A stretch of DNA of 64,000 nt from Climacium dendroides. Taxonomy: Eukaryota > Streptophyta > Bryopsida > Hypnales > Climaciaceae. The translations under genes were made by a program, and so were the position numbers. Positions 13,033-24,238 of the stretch are shown one piece after another (the stretch's first letter is position 1; the number at the start of each line of letters is the position of its first letter). The stretch lies in the NCBI GenBank assembly GCA_950106755.1, contig OX467091.1:9751538-9815537 (forward strand), given 5' to 3'. Under the pieces are notes generated by a model. That model was not told the origin of the DNA. It saw only the letters and a list, made by a program, of their open reading frames with translations, and did not search any database.

Positions 13033-15002
13033 ATGAGCAACTTTGGAGATGGTACTGGCGGCTTTGAAGCAAGTGAAAGTGGAGGGGTCCAATTTGGAGG
13101 CGGCTTCAACGAAGCAAGTGGAAGTGGAGGGGTCCAGTTTGGAGGCAGCTTCAACGAAGCAAGTGGAAATGGAGCGGTCCAATTTGGAGGCGACTTCAAC
13201 AGAACTGAAAAGAGGCAGTCTAGAGCTTCCATCGGAGGTGGAGGGAGGCAGTCTGGAGTCGGTGCATCACCTGATAGCAATGGACAAAATCGGAGGAATG
13301 TTGTACAACGATCAGGGATTCAAGGTAGTTTAGGGTTGAGAAGAGGAGCCAAGGAAAATGTTGGGGGCGGTGTTACAAATGATATTGGAGGGATTGCATC
13401 GGGAAGTTCTGCTAGGAGACAAAACAGAACTTTAGATGGCAGTGTGGGTGCAGCGAAGGGCCTCAGTTTCACACCTAAAGAGGAGCGGCAACTAACGAGG
13501 TCTGTGATGGTTGTTTCACAAGATAAAGTGATAGGTAACCAACAGAAAAAAAATTCTTTTTGGAAAAGAATTCATGAGCACTATGAGAAAGAGAGGCCTG
13601 GGAGTTTTAGACCTGCTCGTTCATTAGAATCAAAATGGGGGCAAATCAAACATGATGTGAACAAATTCATTGGCGCATACAAACAAATTGTAGCCTTGCA
13701 AGTGACGAGGACTAGTCAAGCTGATACTATGCAGATGGCCAAGGAGTTGTACCGCACGAAGCATGCAAAGGGTTTAGACTTTACTTTTGAACATTGTTGG
13801 GTGCTTGTCAAGGATTTTCCACGTTGGGCAGAGGGTTGGGGCACAGTGAAGAATGTCACTCCTTCAAAGAGGAAGACTACATCTTTTAGGCCAAGGATCA
13901 CATGAGGCTGCCGGTGACAGTTATAGTATTGTAGAGAAGACAGTCATTGGGGATGCAAATCAAGGACTTCAAGATCGTCCAAGTGGTACAAAAGTAGCCA
14001 AAGAAGCGATTAGACAGGACAAAGTTGCTGAGAAAGCTTTGGCCAAGCAAGCAGCAGCGTCTGAGGTCATGGAAAATGCTGTGATGCGAAAAGTAGGGGC
14101 AATGGAGGATCACAATTTGATCATCTTGATGACTGCTCCAGATGAGAGTAGAGTTCTATCCCTCGAATCACGAGAGTTTATGAAACTATGTCAACAAGAT
14201 GCACTCAGAAAATTAAAAAAACAGTTAGTTGTGGACGAGCAAAAGGATTTGGATGATGCTGCTGCTCGGGATACAGAAGAACAACTTCAGGGAGCTACCG
14301 AATTGGATAGACAGGCCACCGAATAACAAGACAATGAGGAAACATGGCATCAATTGGAAGAGCAAAATCCTCATTTGGAGGATCTTTCATTTCACAGGGA
14401 AAAGGACCAATATGAAGATGACAGTGAGTTTGAAGGAAATGTCGAACAACAGTTTCAAAATGGGGACGGCTTTCCAGATTTGGAGACAGGAGACGAGGAG
14501 AATGTAATCGGGGAGACACAAGAGATTGGAACAGAGACAGAGAATTTATGGCAATCTCGAATGATTTCAGGTATTTTTAATTTATTTGCCTTCATTGCTA
14601 GTCATTTCTAAATTTCTACAAAAGTTGTGGCATTCTTGTTTTTTGTCTTTTCTTTAAATTAAGGTTTTAGGGCAGTTTAAAAGCTCCTTCTCACTTGCAT
14701 GAGCTGTGGCTACTTCAATTTTGTTGCCTTCTGTTTATTTTGTTTTCTTGGATTCAAACTTGGACCTCACAAGAGATTTTCGTTCCATTACATATTTTCG
14801 GCCAGGATTCAATTCCCATACCTCAGGTTCATCACTTGATTGGAACGGAATTTCTCAAGTAGATCCAGCAATGCAAACTGTTTGGCGTGTTCTAGGTAGT
14901 GAAGCTCCTATAAATAGATATGTAGAAGAAGATTATGAGGAAGACAACACAGAGAATGTCAATAGAGGTATCAACTTGAATAGTGAGATCTACTATCAGT
15001 GA
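13033..15002 (+). pseudogene. Harbinger ORF1: Myb/SANT-like DNA-binding protein, frameshifted
   Basis: In PIF/Harbinger elements this second protein binds DNA and works with the transposase. The first ATG of the frame is at 13033 (MSNFGDG); the frame is open upstream to about 12856 without an ATG, so an upstream start by splicing is possible. Order: three 15-residue Gly-rich repeats (13069-13203), a basic linker, then a Myb/SANT-like trihelix domain at about 13450-13850 (FTPKEER, SFWKRIHEHYE, SLESKWGQIK, FEHCWVLVKDFPRW). The frame ends at TGA 13903-13905 but the family's C-terminal part (RPSGTKVAKEA...) continues in another frame from about 13880 to TAA 14324-14326, and coding-like sequence goes on in phase to 14570. 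A GT-AG intron 14571-14805 would join a last exon 14806-15002 in phase. So there is one frameshift near 13890 and one internal stop. Confidence 0.75.
13069..13203 (+). repeat. Three tandem 45-bp coding repeats in Harbinger ORF1
   Basis: Three copies of a unit encoding approximately ASGSGGVQFGGSFNE, with substitutions but no frameshift. It lies in the low-complexity N-terminal region. Confidence 0.85.
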
Positions 15003-16343
15003 TCATTTAAATTGTAGTGTCATTGTAAAAAACTACTACCTTTCTATCTCAACAAAACCTATTTCATTTAGTCTTGCCTTCTTGTGCATTACTTTCATTC
15101 CTAAAGAATTTATCCTTTTGACAAATTCTAGAACATTCTACCATCATGTTGTGTCAGATTTTGAAACCAAAAAAATGTAAAGCCACTCATCTACCATTGC
15201 TGTCATTGAATTTATACTAAACCTCAAAATAATCCAAACAAAAATAAACAGATAAGAAAATCCAATGGTTCCAAGCACTTGCAAAATCAATCTTTAAACA
15301 ATTTCAAAACACTTGTAAAAAGTCTTCAAATAATTTCTTCACCAAATCCAAATTTTTGCAAAAACATCCTTGGCAATAATGAAAATAATTTCTAACAAAG
15401 AAATCACAAAAAGTCATAATGATCTAATTCACCTAAAATACTTATCTTCTCCAATTCAAAATGGTCCCAAAACTTCCCAATCCTTGGAATAGATGCCAAA
15501 AAAGAGCCTTATGAAAAAAAATTGAGAAGTTAATAGGCTAAGCCTATTCTTCTAAAAATAAAGAGCTAAATAATTCAAAAAATCAAAGAAAAATGCCAAA
15601 GTGTCCAAGGCCCCCACAAATTGAAATACAAGTGCTTTCAACTACTACCAAAACATGTACCAAATCTGAGACTATTCCAATAATCCAATCAAAAGTTGTA
15701 GCCAATTTAGAAAACTGTGACTAATGTGACTAATGCCCCTAAGGGGCATTAGTCTTATTAGTCATAGTTTTCTAAATTGGCTACAACTTTTGATTGGATT
15801 ATTGGAATAGTCTAGGATTTGGTACATATTCTAATAGTAGTTGAAGGCACTTGTATTTCAATTTGTGGGGGTCTTGGACACTTTGGTATTTTTCTATGAT
15901 TTTTTGACTGATTTAGCTCTTTATTTTTTGAAGGATAGGCCTAGTCTTTTTTTGAATTGGTGTTTGAAAATTTTTAACATAATTTCAATTTTATTTGCAG
16001 ATGCTTATCTCAACGTTTCAAACATTGGAATTGTCATTTTTGAATTTTCTAAATCTTATTCAAGCATCTGAATATGTTGTGATATTTAATTCAAAATGGT
16101 TAGAATAATTCCTAGAAGGTTAAAGCATTTATGCAATCAACGACTATTTGAAGATAGTAAAATAGTTGATAAAAAAACAAAAATAAATTATTTCATATTT
16201 TTAACTACCACATGTACCTTCTTTTCAAATTTCATGTAAAATTAATGTACAATGCAAAAGTTATGAAAAGAAATCAGAAGTCCTAAACAAAGGACCAAGA
16301 AAATTTATAAATTTTTTTGAAATTATTCTATAAACATGTGAGT
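15003..16343. other. Non-coding centre of the Harbinger element
   Basis: AT-rich DNA between the ends of the two convergent genes. Apart from the inverted repeat at 15541-15942 I see no gene. Confidence 0.6.
15541..15942. repeat. Long inverted repeat (hairpin) inside the Harbinger element
   Basis: Arms of about 200 bp are arranged around a centre at 15741 (ATGCCCCT-A-AGGGGCAT). Near the centre the arms match almost perfectly for some 90 bp, then with small indels out to AGCCTATTC on the left and GGATAGGCCT on the right. It lies between the convergent ORF1 and transposase genes. It could be a nested foldback MITE or an internal part of the element; transcripts would form a long stem suited to small-RNA production. 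Confidence 0.85.
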
Positions 16344-17645
16344 CTATGTCATGTTGGCTCCTTTTAGAGTCCACAAGTGTTGGATGAGGTCACCTCTCAA
16401 TCCATAGTGGCTATCAGCATCTTCTATCTCTTTAGTGCTAGTAATTAAGTCATCAAATGTTAAGCCTCTACCATATGGCATAGATGTACCCCTCTACAAC
16501 TCTACCACTATGTCCTCAAGGCCATCTACATCCTCTTCATCCTCCACAATCATGTTATGGAGGATGCAACAAGTAAACATGATATCTGCTATAACCTTCA
16601 TACTCCATTGCTGACATGGATTTCTGATGATAGCAAAGCGGGCTTGAAGAACACTAAAACACCGTTCCACATCTTTTCGAACAGCCTCTTGTCGTTGTGC
16701 AAAGTACCTCTTCTTCTCTGTGGCTGGTAGGTGGATACTTTGAACAAAACAAGCCCAAGCCGGGTAGATGCCATCAGTCAAAAGATAATATCGATCATAC
16801 TGGCAACCATTGACTGTGAAATGCGTGTCACGACACTCACTAGTCAACATGTTATGGACCAATGGATAGCGGTCCAAAACATTAAGGTCACTATTAGACC
16901 TTGGAAGTCCAAAGAATGCATGCCAAATGTGCAAATCCTTAGTGGCTATGGCCTCAAGAATGATAGACTTCTTGCCTTCTCTATCCCCGAAATCTCCTTG
17001 CCAAGCCATAGGACAATTTTTCCATTCATAATGCATGCAATCCAATGAAGCAAACATACCCAGAAATCCTCGAGCTTCATTCAAGGCCAAGTGTTTGGCA
17101 AAGTCTGCTTCCATCGGTTGCCTCAAATGATGCTCCTCAAAAATGGCCCGAATAGCCACACAAAACCTTTTCATAGACTCCATTGCGGTTGACTCACTTG
17201 TGCAACAATATTCGTCAGTGGCATCTACACAAACACCATATGAAAGCATACGCAATGCAGCAGTAATCTTCTGATGAGGAGACAATCCCAAAAACCTGAA
17301 TGCATCCCTCTTCTGTACAAAGTAAGAGTCATGAGCACAAACTTTGTCCATGATATACACAAACAAAGAACAACGCATTCTATAGCGTTGTCTAAACAAT
17401 AAAGCTCCATATACAGGAGATTCACAAAAGTAATCCTTCATCATCCTATCATGCATCCCATGACAATCTCTATCCACATTTGGGGCTTTTCTAGGTCGAG
17501 ATCCACCCACAACAGAAGGTCTAGTAAATCCATTGCTCACTCTAAACCCTAAACCCAAATTCATGTTAAATGCCAACTCCTCCTCCTCATCACTATCGTC
17601 AAAAACATCTCGACTAGCAAGTAACCGAGCCCTCCAAGCATCCAT
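16344..17645 (-). pseudogene. PIF/Harbinger DDE transposase with one in-frame TAG near the C-terminus
   Basis: Starts at ATG 17645 (MDAWRARL) and is open for 383 codons to TAG at 16494-16496. The nuclease core is intact: first Asp in FASLDCMHYEWKNCP, second Asp in YLLTDGIYPAW, Glu in RKDVERCFSVLQARF, then the conserved CCILHNMIVEDE. Beyond the TAG the same frame continues for 49 more codons (RGTSMPYGRG... LRGDLIQHLW...) to TAG 16344-16346; this tail is the usual end of the plant family, giving about 433 residues in all. The enzyme cuts and joins transposon DNA in the nucleus and needs the Myb-like partner. The single stop probably inactivates it or removes only the tail; without the tail the three catalytic residues remain, so residual activity cannot be excluded. 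Confidence 0.9.
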
Positions 17646-18010
17646 CTCTCAACAATCACCCAAAAATTCAGAAGAAAAAAGAACAAGAGAACAAGAGAAC
17701 AACAAACTCAAAGCTTGCAAGAGAAGAGCAAAAAACAAGCCACAATCAAAACACCGCTCAATCACCCAACAGTAAAATATCAGCTTAGTCATTCACCATG
17801 GCAAAAAAATCTAATTAAACTTAATGACTAAGTTGATGAGCTTGCAGGGCTAATTAAACTCGATTGCATCAATTGCCCCCTCTGACCAAAAGTGCTAGGC
17901 TCCTAGTCCCCTCCAGACCGGGCCACAGTGGACTATCTAGGAGTCCCCGTCCCCGAAGCATCGACTGGGCACACCAGAGGAAGCCTGCCGTGGGCATTTG
18001 GCCGGCCCAT

Positions 18011-18023
18011 GGTGGCGATGCTC
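18011..18023 (-). repeat. Right terminal inverted repeat of Harbinger element
   Basis: GGTGGCGATGCTC, the reverse complement of the left end with one mismatch; followed by TAA at 18024-18026. Confidence 0.88.
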
Positions 18024-18026
18024 TAA

Positions 18027-21000
18027 GTGTGGTCATTTTAAGTTATTGGTTGTTCAGATTTGGGACATAATCTTTTATAGTCTGCACAATGACTAACACT
18101 GCATATCCTCTCCACAATCTTCATCCAAAAATTCATCCACATCATGAAGAAGAATGTAAGCTTCGATACCAATGGCACTTAACTATTTGCTACAAGTAAA
18201 TGAGTTTGATGTCAATATGAAGTGAACACTTCATTGGCAATCAAGAGAATATTGGGTGGGGATGTCATTTTTATACTCAAATCCATTGTCCATCATAAAC
18301 TTTCAAAAGGTATGGGATAATTTGAAGATGAGAGCTTGAGCGCTCATTATCAAAAAAGTTGGAATTGCATTTGGAGTAGAATTTCAGACTTCATTTAGGC
18401 ATAGAAGAATATTTAAAAAAAAAATTGAACTAAGAGAAGTTGAAAAATCAAGTTAAATAGAATTTTCAAAAATCCATTTATAATTTTGAGCCTTTAATCA
18501 ATAGTTGTGAATAATTTGTAGAGAGGGGTAAAATGTCAAGGAAAATGTCCCTTCCAACCCCTTTGAAAAGTTTGCTCAAAACTTTTGATTGGAGGGTTTA
18601 ACCCCTAGAGGATTTTGACTATGTTTTCACCAAAACCACTCCAAAACTGGCATTTCTAGTACAAATACCAAATTTTAGAAGAAAAATAAATTAAACACGT
18701 CTAACTATAGTATCTTGTAGTACACTAGTTTGAGAAGATATGGAAAAAAATTTAGAAATTTCCATCATGTAGATTGCAAAATATTAGTGTTTGAAGTGAC
18801 AAAAAGCCTTTTTTTTGCCCTACCCAAAATCAAACAACTGTACTTCACAAGGTCACTTTTGCATGAAAAAATGTCCCAAATGGTGGTGTGTTTTTAAATT
18901 CATTCTTCAAGGCAAGTTGGCTACATGCTTGAAAAAATTTGGATCATCTGGAATTGTACAACATATAGGAAAAAAACAATAAGTATAAAGAAGTTGAGAA
19001 TGATTCAAAATACTAAATTGTTAAGAATTCATTCATGGAATTGAAAATGCCAATTCCAATGGTTATAATGTTATACTAAACAATTTACACCCAATGTTTT
19101 TTATTTTTTTTCAAAAACTTTGAAAAATGAATTCAATAAAGGACTTCAAAATTTATAATCAAAATGGAATGAATCAAAGCTTTCCACCTACATATCAATA
19201 GAGAGAACCAATTCCAAAATTTTATTTCCTAAAAAAATGATTTTTTTAGATTTGAACAAATTACCTAGCCTTGCAAAAAAAATACATATCATGCAATAAA
19301 TTTTTAACCATGTAGTCTAAAGTTATGCAAATTGTTGGGCCTTAAAGCTACTCCTCAACCACATGTTGTGTGAAAATTTCAAAGAAAAAAAATAAAAATT
19401 CCATTCGTAGTAAGTTGCCCAAAATATCTATAATGCCCCAAAAGGTTTTGGGGGCTTTAGGGGTTAAATATCAAATAGATTTTTGGAGATGAATGTTGAC
19501 TTGATTTCCCAAGTTTTTTTAGTTCAAATTTTTTGAAAAAAAATCATTTTTCTATGCCTAAATGAGATCTAAATTTCTACTTCAAAAGCAATTCCTGCAT
19601 TTGACATACCTATGAGTGGTTGAGCTCTTATTAATTTTCATTTACATATTCCACATGGGCTCTTTTACTTCCTACCACCCCTCTTTCATATTAAGAGCTT
19701 ATCTTCTTCAACCAAGCCCGAAATTGTGAATGGCCTTTGAGTTATCGCCAACAACACCTCCTAGTTGGTAGCAATTGTTCTTTGTTAATCGCCCATTTGG
19801 AGTCTGCTTAATTGACAGTGCTTCTCACAATCTAGAATCTAGGTTTCCTACTGATTGAGGTACTATGTGCCATCTTTTGGAATTCACATAAGTACGTGAA
19901 CAATGTCCTTATTTATTTGTGCCTTGACTACCATTTTTTTCCCTTGCTAGCTTGCCGTCCACCTAGAATTGGCATTTGCTAAAGAGCGGAAGTGTGAACA
20001 CACACAATTTTCTTTCTGTTAAAGACTTTGGCGTCTTAACACCAAGTGCGAATGTACCATTAGATAAGTGGAAGAAGGATCTGGAGTGTCAACTGGTCAG
20101 ATGACTCTCGTCTCCCGAGTACCCATATGAAGTAGGAGATTCACATTGCATTCAAACTCATCAGCAGTTCCACCTAAGATTTGCAGCTACAGTTCAGTTG
20201 GATTGCAGAGCCTTCACATGCTGTTCTGCCAATAGCTTGGAAAGGAAAGGGGGATTTTCACCACTACACTGCTTCCACGACACTTCTTCTTTGCTATTGC
20301 ATTAGAATTCATTGAGCTTTGACATAGAGAAGGCGTTCTAAGACTACGTAAAGAGTATGCTCACTTTCTTCATCCACAAATTCAACAACACAGGATGCAA
20401 AATCCAAAAGTGCAATACTCTTGAAGACCTATTCCAAGTTCCAGAAACCATTTAGCCGTAATTCTATTCACATTAGTAGACATGTGTCGAAATTGATCTA
20501 GTATGGATTGTACATATAATACGTGAAGTTCATAAATAAATACACAGCTATTTGTGTTTACAATTGTACATGCCACCATTTGCAGTATGTTGTGCATGAA
20601 TTCTAGTGACACCTGTCTGTGTGAGCCCATTTCTTCTCAATACTGAAAGCTGTCAAATGACACAACTTATTACAACCATTCAATTGAAAAAAATGAATTT
20701 GAGTCTCACCCCTCCTACATTTTTGACACCCTATTGATCACCAATGGGGCACTGGTTGGTATTGGGTGGTTCTACCTTTGGTAAGTGGAAGAAGGATCTG
20801 CAGTGTACTGTATGAAGTAGGCGATTCACATTGCATTCGAGCTGGTTGGCAGTTGCACCTTCGATTTGCAGCTACAGTTCCGTGGGATTGCAGAGCCTTC
20901 ACGTGCTGTTCTGCCAATAGCCTGGAAAGGAAAGTGTGGGGGGGGGGATTTTCACCGCTGAAGTCAGTCGAACAAGTCCCTGAGTTACCATTTACCTCAC

Positions 21001-21289
21001 CAGTTACTCTACCCTCACTGTCTTGTTGAAGAATGACAGACATTCACGGAGTGACCAAGCGTCTCCACCACAGAAACGTGGAGTTCGGGAGACTCGCTGC
21101 AGAGAAGAAAAATTATGGGTTTCTCTGGGGTAGTAAAACTCAAGCCCCCACATACTTAACAAGTTCTTGGATGGAGCGAGCGAATAGAAATCCCACTCAT
21201 GAGGCTTCATTTTCCAAGTTCAAATCAAAACCAGAAATCAAAACCAAATCCAGATGCTTTTCACATTTTTCAATAAATTTCACATTTTT
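18027..21289. other. Intergenic DNA with repeat pieces, no gene seen
   Basis: 18250-19650 is a longer relative of 7280-7790, enlarged by the TTAA-flanked element at 18598-19467. 19990-20290 and 20766-21190 are two diverged copies of the upstream flank seen at 36050-36440 (landmark TTCACGGAGTGACCAAGCGT). Several short frames run on both strands here, but none is conserved between the copies. Confidence 0.6.
18598..19467. mobile_element. TTAA-flanked non-autonomous element (870 bp)
   Basis: Begins TTAACCCCTA and ends TTTAGGGGTTAA. The related sequence near 7596-7612 reads straight from GATTAGAGG into AAATATC where this copy has the insertion, which acts as an empty site. AT-rich interior with no open frame; similar in sequence to 57901-58841 and, inverted, to 50720-51662. 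Confidence 0.65.
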
Positions 21290-23787
21290 CAATAATTTGT
21301 ACCTCTTTCTATATAATAGTTTTTGCAGGAATGAATCACAAGTATTTTTTTTTGAGTCTTTTTTATTCATATTTAAAACTTCTATTTTCAAATTTGTGTC
21401 TTTCATTACAAGTTTGGGGACACATTCATTTTTTAATAAATAAAATTGATAGATAAAACCTAGCTATTCAAAAGAGATGGAATTTGGGATTTGAGACCAC
21501 CATGGAAATACAAAAATATCTAATTTGATGATCTAAGGTGTCACTACCTTGCATTTCATTGAAAAGTTCTAATTAAAAATAAATATTTACAGAAGATAAG
21601 TATACCAAAAAGTGCCCCTTTTTCAATTGTTTCCCCTATTTACATTAGCTTGTGTCTTATCATTTGTCTATGATTTATGCTTTATGGATTAAAATGTTTT
21701 ATATGTGGAAGTAAAGGAGACAATTGAGCTTGGGAGACTTAGAAGATGCTCTTACAACCACTTTTATTCATGACAAAGGCTCTACCATTCCAAAGAGGCA
21801 TTAGGAGAAAAATAAGCAATCAAAGAAGCTACTTCGTAGTGAAAGTTCTTTTCAATGGAACTCACAATCCCTCTGAGGCACAATGGCCACTATTCATCAT
21901 CAATGATGAATAGAGACCACATTAAAAATATTTAAATAATAAAAAATATATTTAAATAACAATAAATTCAATTTTTTTATGTGGTCACACTCTTGTCACA
22001 TCAGATTTAATTTTTTTGTAATTTTACATTTTTTTAATATTAATTTAAAAAAATTCTAACTATTTTTAAAATTACTAAAGTACATTGTCTTTTATTGATC
22101 AAGCCCTCCAATCTATTGGCTAGAGAATTAAAAATAATTAATTACTCTTCAAATTAAATTTTTTTCATGACCTACTATTCATTGCTATTCCTACTATCCA
22201 CAAACTCACAGCCCCTTTGAAGGTCCAATTTTTCCTAATGATAACTTGACTACCGAGATCAATATATGAACCATCTAATTGCAAAAAGTCTTTGATAGAA
22301 TTGGTTTGTACTAATTGTGCTTAGAAATTGCAATATGCAGTTGAAAAAATCATGGTGTCATTTTCGGTTTTACTTTAAACATGCACATTTTGTCTATTGC
22401 CTGAAAAGAAGAATAACAATTTAGTTCCAACATTTGTTCAGCATAAATGCAAAGTCTGTTTGAGATAGTTCTACAAAAGTTAACTATGAATGCACAAGGA
22501 TACAAACAACAATTGCTACCCTTGGTACCTCTTGCACAAACTCACATCAAATTCATTGCCTTGCTATACAATTTCTATAAATAAGTGTCACCAAATTGAA
22601 ACAAATTCCAAACAACACAAAATCAAACCCTACAAGAAGATAGATTTGTCACCATTCCCTTGGATAGTCAAAAAAGTGTTATAACTCATAATCTAGACCT
22701 TCATTCTACACCCTTAGATTTACAAAAAGTACAAATGCGGATCTTTGTGATGAACTAATAGACTTCACATTATGTCCCATAATGCTCTCAAGCCTCTCTT
22801 CTTCCAGCATTATCTAGTCCAAGAATGGTTGGTGCATGCCTTTCAGAGCATGGTGGTAGACACCCTCTCACTTGTGGTACAAAATGTCGTCTGTGGACCA
22901 ACCATAGGTGGCTTTCATTGCCTACTGGCGACTCTCCCTTCTGGTCCTGGCCCTTGTTCCACTTTCGGCTCACAAGGGCACTTTTCCAGATGAAAATTGA
23001 TGGCTTGGAGGGTTGACAGCTTACAGAGTGACAAAGTGCTGCTCTCAGTTTGAGAGTTTGTATTCCCAAGTGAGTTACAAGGTCCAAGTAGGAAGTTTAA
23101 ATAGCTAATCCGTATGCTTAATCAAGCATGACTGATGAATGAAAAGAACTAACAGTGCAACTGAACTACTAGAACCACAGTAACATCGATGAAGGAATGA
23201 GGTGACGTGGTCATGAATAGCAACTGAACAGAAAGAAAAACAAGTTAGACTGTGCGTTATCTTCCAACATGCAGGGCTTCAGCAACGATGCCTTGGTTCG
23301 CAATTTTCATTGTCAAGTGTCTCTATGTGATTTTGTGACTGTCAACATTCGGGTATGGATCGAAATCGGTGCAGCAGTGGAAAATTGTAAAACTAGCTTT
23401 GGCGATGCGATTCGAACCTCACACCGCCTGTTGGCGCGTAGGGTCCGTGGTTTCTGAAGCCCTGCTTATATATGACGTCCCTTCTAGCATGTGAAGAATT
23501 TGTGCGTTGTCATTGGGGACATCTACAGGTGCTTCATCTTTGTCACCGTTGATGTCGAACGCGCGTTTAGCCAGATTGTATCTGTGTAGTGAATGTGAGT
23601 AGACCGTGGCACTTGTTGCCATGTCGGCGATATCCCTACTAGAGAGGTTCTACGTCAGATTGGGACGATGGTTCAATCCTACTTGATAATCGCGGCTTGG
23701 GCTAAACGCCCAGAATCTGTTTGTGGAGGTCAATAAGATAAAATAAAATTTCGTTCCATGATGGTAACTGTGATCAATTGTCCATTA
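21290..23787. repeat. Intergenic block paralogous to 53711-56237
   Basis: Close similarity runs over the whole stretch, ending at GATCAATTGTCCATTA, where the 11.56-kb block begins. Within it, 23419-23622 on the minus strand and its partner 55839-56075 are both open (sharing SATVYSHSLH, FDINGDKDEAPVDVPNDN). I recognise no family, and the frame could be a first exon or chance. Confidence 0.75.
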
Positions 23788-23823
23788 TAATGGTAATAAG
23801 TAATATGGTGGTTTATGTGATTT

Positions 23824-24112
23824 TTGTCCCCTGATGTAGAAAATGGCGAATTATTTGATGATGTTTTAAGGCATGGATCACATGATATTTTTTGGTGTTT
23901 CCGACATGAGAGGAAGGTGTCGAGCTACGTGAACATCAAAACAAACAAGAAAGAAAACAAATTGACTTATGCAACTTACCATGCAAGAACATCTTACACT
24001 TCTTTATACAAGCAAAAGCACATAGACCTGGATTTACTATATCCACAACAAGGAACAATTCATTCATTGCATACGAATTTGATGACCACTACTAGTAGGC
24101 AAGGACTTGAAG
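23824..24112 (+). other. Possible small exon at the left edge of the insertion
   Basis: An open stretch without a clear family (FDDVLRHGSHDIFWCFRHER...) ends in a good donor (GAAG/GTATGT at 24113). A strong acceptor (TTGTGTCAACAG) lies at 24246, after which the frame would stop within a few codons. The acceptor falls at the 3' end of the kinase gene on the other strand. It may be a gene fragment. No ATG is secure. Confidence 0.2.
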
Positions 24113-24238
24113 GTATGTTTCTATTCTCATTTAGGATTTTTTTCATTGTTTGTAAATAATATGAATTTATAGAGTTTAAATTACTAAAATGTGTGTTATT
24201 AAAGATAATTTTACTAATTTTTTTAATTTTGTCTTGTG

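Larger units (their letters stand above)
12636..18023. mobile_element. PIF/Harbinger DNA transposon, full length, 5,388 bp
   Basis: The ends are imperfect inverted repeats: GAGCATCCCCACC at the left and, on the other strand, GAGCATCGCCACC at the right (12 of 13 match), with GC-rich subterminal DNA inside. The element is flanked by TAA on both sides. It carries the two genes expected of the superfamily in convergent orientation: a Myb/SANT-like protein (plus) and a DDE transposase (minus). Between the genes is a long inverted repeat. Both genes are broken by only a few changes, so it inserted and lost autonomy recently. It sits in the eroded flank copy at 12165-12520. Confidence 0.92.

Noticed and set aside
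12837..13280. Pro-rich minus-strand frame of 147 codons.
   Set aside because: Antisense of the Gly-rich repeats of Harbinger ORF1.
23395..23460. GATTCGAACCT, resembling the T-arm of a minus-strand tRNA (also 55815-55870).
   Set aside because: The flanking bases do not form a T-stem or acceptor stem, and no anticodon arm fits.
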